A stretch of DNA of 7,776 bases from assembly GCA_902493615.1 (NCBI GenBank), contig CABUQK010000095.1, positions 1 through 7,776 of the forward strand. The letters are read 5' to 3'. Source of the stretch: an uncultured Collinsella sp. (GTDB lineage: Bacteria > Actinomycetota > Coriobacteriia > Coriobacteriales > Coriobacteriaceae). Positions 5,276 through 7,776 of this stretch are shown here, one piece after another. Numbering within the stretch: position 1 is the first letter of the stretch; each line of letters starts with the position of its first letter. The notes under the pieces were generated by a model. It was given only the letters and a program-made list of their open reading frames with translations, was not told where the DNA came from and did no database searches. The translations under genes were made by a program, and so were the position numbers.

Positions 5276-6199
5276 TTACAGCTTGGCGTCGATGTCGACG
5301 CTCTGATACGTAGGGGTCTGCTGGACGTAGAGCTTGATGCCCATGTCGAGCAGCTGGTTGACGTCGGCCTTCTGGGTGGCGTCGAGGAAGACGGAGCTGT
5401 CCTTGCCGCCAATCTGATCGGCACCGTCGTGGTTGGCGGTGGCGCCCAGGTTGATGGCGTCGAGCTTGTAGCCCTGGCAGAACTGCAGCATCTCGGCAGT
5501 GTTGCCAAAGACGAACATGACGCGCTCGCCGAGGGTGTTGAGCTTGTCCATCTTGGCGAGGGCACGCTCGACGGTGAAGACGTTCAGGCGCACGCCCTGG
5601 GGCTTGGCCAGCTTAAGAGCGCCCTTCTTGATGTCATCGTTGGCGGCAGCGTTGTCGACGACGATGATGCGCTCGGCCTGAACCTTGGTGGTCCAGGTAA
5701 AGACGACCTGGCCGTGCAGCAGACGGTAGTCAAGACGTGCGAGGACGATCTTGGCGGGACCGGAGCTGTGACGGGACGCCTTGGCCTTCTTGGCGGGAGC
5801 CGCGGCAGCCTCGACCGGGGCGTTGGGGTTGGTCAGACCGGTGCGGGCCTCGTTGATGAGGGCCGCGAGCTCGGCGCCCTTGACGGGGACGGGGCTCATA
5901 GCGAGCGTCAGTGCCAACGGAATGTTGAAACCGCTGACAACCGTGAACTTCGTGCCGTTCTTGGAAAGCTCGACCATGTTGTTGTTGACCGAGCTGCCGA
6001 GCATATCGGTCAGCACATAGACGGTGTCGTCTGCGTTGAACGTGGCGATCATGGCGTCCACCTTATTGGTGATGGGCTCCTTGTCGTCACGAGCAAGCGA
6101 CACGACGTGGACGTTCGACACGTCGCCGAGAACCATCTCGAGCGTGTCTTTGGCGCCTGCGGCCAGGCCGCCATGAGATGCGAGAATGATCTGATTCAT
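5276..6199 (-). CDS. Fused PTS mannose-family EIIAB, soluble phosphotransfer subunit
   Basis: A 307-residue cytoplasmic protein carrying both phosphorylation domains. The EIIA domain (about 1-122) begins NQIILASHGGLA with phosphoacceptor His9, and includes TDMLGSS (64-70). A linker rich in Ala, Pro and Lys (about 125-147) leads to the EIIB domain (about 148-307), which has ARLDYRLLHGQV (154-165) with phosphoacceptor His162. HPr-P would phosphorylate His9, then His162, then the incoming sugar. Both histidines are present and the length matches E. coli ManX-type fusions; in many other systems, including Gfr and fructoselysine PTSs, IIA and IIB are separate genes. It is first in the operon, with AAGGAGG and 7 nt before the ATG and candidate promoter and operator signals upstream. 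Confidence 0.93.
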   Translation of the reverse strand: MNQIILASHGGLAAGAKDTLEMVLGDVSNVHVVSLARDDKEPITNKVDAMIATFNADDTVYVLTDMLGSSVNNNMVELSKNGTKFTVVSGFNIPLALTLAMSPVPVKGAELAALINEARTGLTNPNAPVEAAAAPAKKAKASRHSSGPAKIVLARLDYRLLHGQVVFTWTTKVQAERIIVVDNAAANDDIKKGALKLAKPQGVRLNVFTVERALAKMDKLNTLGERVMFVFGNTAEMLQFCQGYKLDAINLGATANHDGADQIGGKDSSVFLDATQKADVNQLLDMGIKLYVQQTPTYQSVDIDAKL

Positions 6200-6215
6200 C
6201 TTGCCTCCTCCTTTT

Positions 6216-6234
6216 CGTTATGGTCATTATAACG
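6216..6234 (-). promoter_or_regulatory. Candidate -10 and overlapping palindromic operator of the PTS operon
   Basis: The minus strand has a consensus TATAAT (6231-6226) 26 bp upstream of the EIIAB ATG. It lies inside an inverted repeat, CGTTAT (6216-6221) and ATAACG (6229-6234), with a 7-bp spacer. The matching -35 position reads AATATC, which is poor, so an activator may be needed. A repressor on the palindrome would block the -10. This is a prediction from motifs only. Confidence 0.45.
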
Positions 6235-6269
6235 TCTTATACGTTGCGGATATTGCTAATTAGTATAAA

Positions 6270-6297
6270 GACCGTTCGCGGGTGAAAATCGACCGTT
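6270..6297 (-). promoter_or_regulatory. 7-bp direct repeat spaced two helical turns, upstream of the PTS promoter
   Basis: AACGGTC on the minus strand occurs at 6276-6270 and 6297-6291, exactly 21 bp apart, so both copies face the same side of the helix. The right copy overlaps a perfect palindrome, CCGTTAACGG (6293-6302). Relative to a start near 6219 they sit at about -51 to -57 and -72 to -78, suitable for an activator. Confidence 0.4.
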
Positions 6298-6324
6298 AAC
6301 GGGTTTAACGTACTTGAAACGTTG

Positions 6325-6374
6325 GCGCAGGGTAGGCCGGCGCTGGCTGGATAACCCGAGGTCAGACCCTGCGC
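6325..6374. other. Long-loop inverted repeat after the EamA gene
   Basis: GCGCAGGGT (6325-6333) and ACCCTGCGC (6366-6374) form a perfect 9-bp stem with a 32-nt loop, beginning 8 nt past the EamA stop codon. On the minus strand it is not followed by Ts, so it is not a standard intrinsic terminator. It could stabilise the 3' end or be a weak Rho-assisted stop. Confidence 0.35.
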
Positions 6375-6382
6375 GCAATCCT

Positions 6383-7465
6383 CTATCGCACAAAGTACCA
6401 GGGGCTTTCCTGCACGGTGGGCTCCAGCGCGATGCCGGTGCGCTCGCGGAACAGATCCATGTCCTGCGATTTCTCCGTCCACCACGCGTTGGGCTTAAAG
6501 GTCATGCTCTCAACGATATGGCCGACAAAGGCACTGTTGCGCAGCTTGGAGAAATCGGTGTTCATGATCAGGATGGACGCGAGCACCAGCACGATGCCCA
6601 GGACCTTGATCGCGCCGGCGGGCTCGGCATAGACACCAATGCCCACCAGTACGGTGACGACCGTCTCGAATGACATTACGACGGGAACTTTCGATGTCTC
6701 GAGCCCCATGGACAGACCCTGCATATATAAGATGTAGGCCACGGCTGTGGGGATGAGTCCAAAGCCAAGGAATAACAGCAGCAGCTGTGGCGACATTGCC
6801 GCGGCGACATCCGGCCACGGAGCCGCGATAGCTGCCATAACCGCACCGCCAAAAACAAAGCCCCAAAACGTGACAGCCAGCGGGTGGACCGTCTTGGTTG
6901 CTATCCGGCTAAACACCGCAAGCGACGCACCGCAAAAGCCTGCAATCACGCCCGACGTGACGCCCCAAACCGAAAAATGAAAACCGGAAAGGTCGCCATT
7001 GGTCACCGCAAGCACGCAGCCAACGATGTTAAAGACAATGGCAACGAGCTTGTTGGGGGTCACGTCCTCGCGATAAAGCACGCGGCCGAGCATGACGCCA
7101 AACACCGGCGAGGTGTAGAGCAGCACCGAGGCCGTGGACATGCCCACCTCGCCCATGCACTCGTAATAGCAGGTGTTGGCGACGGCCAAGCCGACGATAC
7201 CGACAAGTGCGCAGGGGACGAGCTCTTTGGGGCTTGCCTTGAACAGTGCCAGGGGACCCGATGCTTTTCCCTCACGATCGCCTCCCTGGCAACCCATGAA
7301 CGCCAAGACCGGAGCCATTAAGACGGCACCCGACAACAGGCGAAAGGCCGCCATGCTCTGAGACGAAACGCCCATGGCCGAGATGCCGTTTACAAAGATT
7401 CCGATGCTGCCCCACATAAGCGCGGCGATCAGCACCAGCACATAGCCCAGATTGCTTTTCTTCAA
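6383..7465 (-). CDS. EamA/DMT-superfamily transporter with C-terminal extension
   Basis: A 360-residue inner-membrane protein with two tandem EamA repeats (about 6-154 and 165-302), ten predicted helices in total. The first repeat starts GYVLVLIAALMWGSIGIF (7-24), with the conserved Trp-Gly, and contains SVLLYTSPVFGVMLG (113-127). The second contains PTAVAYILYMQGL (239-251) and VVMSFETVVTVLVG (262-275). Family members export amino acids, metabolites or drugs; the substrate here is unknown. A polar tail (about 303-360) exceeds the usual length of near 300. The start is TTG at 7465 because GAGGAGG lies 5 nt upstream; the GTG at 7501 lacks a site. It is encoded 183 bp before the PTS operon on the same strand. 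It might export an amine or amino acid released by the SIS enzyme, but this is inference. Confidence 0.88.
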   Translation of the reverse strand: MKKSNLGYVLVLIAALMWGSIGIFVNGISAMGVSSQSMAAFRLLSGAVLMAPVLAFMGCQGGDREGKASGPLALFKASPKELVPCALVGIVGLAVANTCYYECMGEVGMSTASVLLYTSPVFGVMLGRVLYREDVTPNKLVAIVFNIVGCVLAVTNGDLSGFHFSVWGVTSGVIAGFCGASLAVFSRIATKTVHPLAVTFWGFVFGGAVMAAIAAPWPDVAAAMSPQLLLLFLGFGLIPTAVAYILYMQGLSMGLETSKVPVVMSFETVVTVLVGIGVYAEPAGAIKVLGIVLVLASILIMNTDFSKLRNSAFVGHIVESMTFKPNAWWTEKSQDMDLFRERTGIALEPTVQESPWYFVR

Positions 7466-7470
7466 CGCAG

Positions 7471-7477
7471 CCTCCTC
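7471..7477 (-). promoter_or_regulatory. Ribosome binding site fixing the TTG start of the EamA gene
   Basis: The minus strand reads GAGGAGG, 5 nt (CTGCG), then TTG at 7465, followed by KKSNLGYV entering the first membrane helix. The upstream GTG at 7501 would add 12 polar residues encoded across this site. Confidence 0.7.
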
Positions 7478-7505
7478 GGTATTGTTTCCAATATGTTTCA
7501 CACTA

Positions 7506-7533
7506 CGTTATAGTCGTTATATACATTTTTCAA
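7506..7533 (-). promoter_or_regulatory. Candidate promoter with tandem CGTTATA sites before the EamA gene
   Basis: The plus strand reads CGTTATA twice (7506-7512 and 7515-7521), 9 bp apart. On the minus strand the same bases give two TATAAC -10-like hexamers. TTGAAA (7533-7528) lies 15 nt from the nearer-to-gene hexamer, short of the ideal 17. The region is strongly AT-rich compared with its surroundings. The promoter call is tentative. Confidence 0.35.
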
Positions 7534-7578
7534 GACACAAATCGGCGAGCGGAAAAATCTGCTCTACCGCTACAACCC

Positions 7579-7647
7579 ATTGGTGCAAGGGGGTCAGGTT
7601 CATATGCGCCAACTTGGTGTAAAGTAACCTGTCCCCAATGCACCAAT
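7579..7647. repeat. 69-bp REP-like inverted repeat
   Basis: The 22-nt arms 7579-7600 and 7626-7647 pair at 19 of 22 positions: ATTGGTGCA...CAGGTT against AACCTG...TGCACCAAT. Their inner part reads GGGGGTCAGGTT and AACCTGTCCCC. The 25-nt loop contains a further small palindrome, CCAACTTGG (7609-7617). The gene-free DNA from 7502 to the window end holds this element, the EamA leader and one more hairpin; no coding sequence is visible there. Confidence 0.65.
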
Positions 7648-7728
7648 CCCTTAACAAGCACGGCGACGCCGACGTTTTGGCAACATCAGCGAGCGCCCGT
7701 CATTTGAGCCAAGGTGCCGTGAAATCAG

Positions 7729-7751
7729 AACCACCCTTAAAAAGGGTGGTT
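7729..7751. terminator. Terminator-like hairpin near the right edge
   Basis: AACCACCCTT (7729-7738) and AAGGGTGGTT (7742-7751) form a perfect 10-bp stem with a 3-nt loop. The plus side continues TGCTCTT after the stem's Ts, and the minus side CTGATTTC; neither is a clean T run. It may end a leftward gene lying beyond the window or work in both directions. Confidence 0.5.
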
Positions 7752-7776
7752 TGCTCTTAGGGTATAACCCACGGGC

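Noticed and set aside
6262..6267. Alternative -10 (TATACT on the minus strand) for the PTS operon
   Set aside because: There is no -35 at a usable distance, and it would place a direct-repeat copy inside the spacer; the consensus TATAAT nearer the gene is preferred, though not proven.

Overview
This window looks like a chromosomal stretch from a moderately high-GC gut actinobacterium of the Coriobacteriia, most likely Collinsella or a close relative. That placement is inferred from gene content, from strong AAAGGAGG-type ribosome binding sites with some GTG/TTG starts, and from the style of the intergenic palindromes. No rRNA or other marker gene confirms it. All seven protein genes lie on the minus strand, so the window reads right to left. 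I see no tRNA, rRNA, CRISPR array or insertion sequence with a transposase.

In transcription order: an EamA/DMT-family 10-helix transporter (7465-6383); a mannose-family phosphotransferase permease made of a fused EIIAB (6199-5276), EIIC (5239-4445) and EIID (4431-3598); a two-SIS-domain protein resembling sugar-amine 6-phosphate deglycases of the FrlB/FraB/Gfr type (3398-2415); a strong intrinsic terminator (2381-2349); a HAD-superfamily phosphatase (2255-1626); and a YitT/DUF2179 membrane protein (1271-264), followed by a strong terminator (49-11).

The likely core is the PTS plus SIS unit. The permease would import and 6-phosphorylate a sugar or Amadori compound (fructoselysine or glucoselysine would fit). 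The SIS enzyme would then split or isomerise it to a hexose 6-phosphate plus an amine. No kinase is needed with PTS uptake, and none is present. The EamA exporter upstream could dispose of a released amine or amino acid, but it has its own leader and that link is speculative. The HAD phosphatase lies beyond the terminator and may be independent. No dedicated regulator is in the window.

The intergenic DNA is unusually rich in symmetric structure. There is a 119-bp nested inverted-repeat element with a diverged single arm elsewhere; a 22-bp identical repeat inside two hairpins; two REP-like palindromes carrying GGGG(A/T)CAG-type arms; paired CGTTAT half-sites before both the EamA and PTS genes; and a 7-bp direct repeat spaced exactly 21 bp upstream of the PTS promoter. 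These signals are more unusual than the genes.
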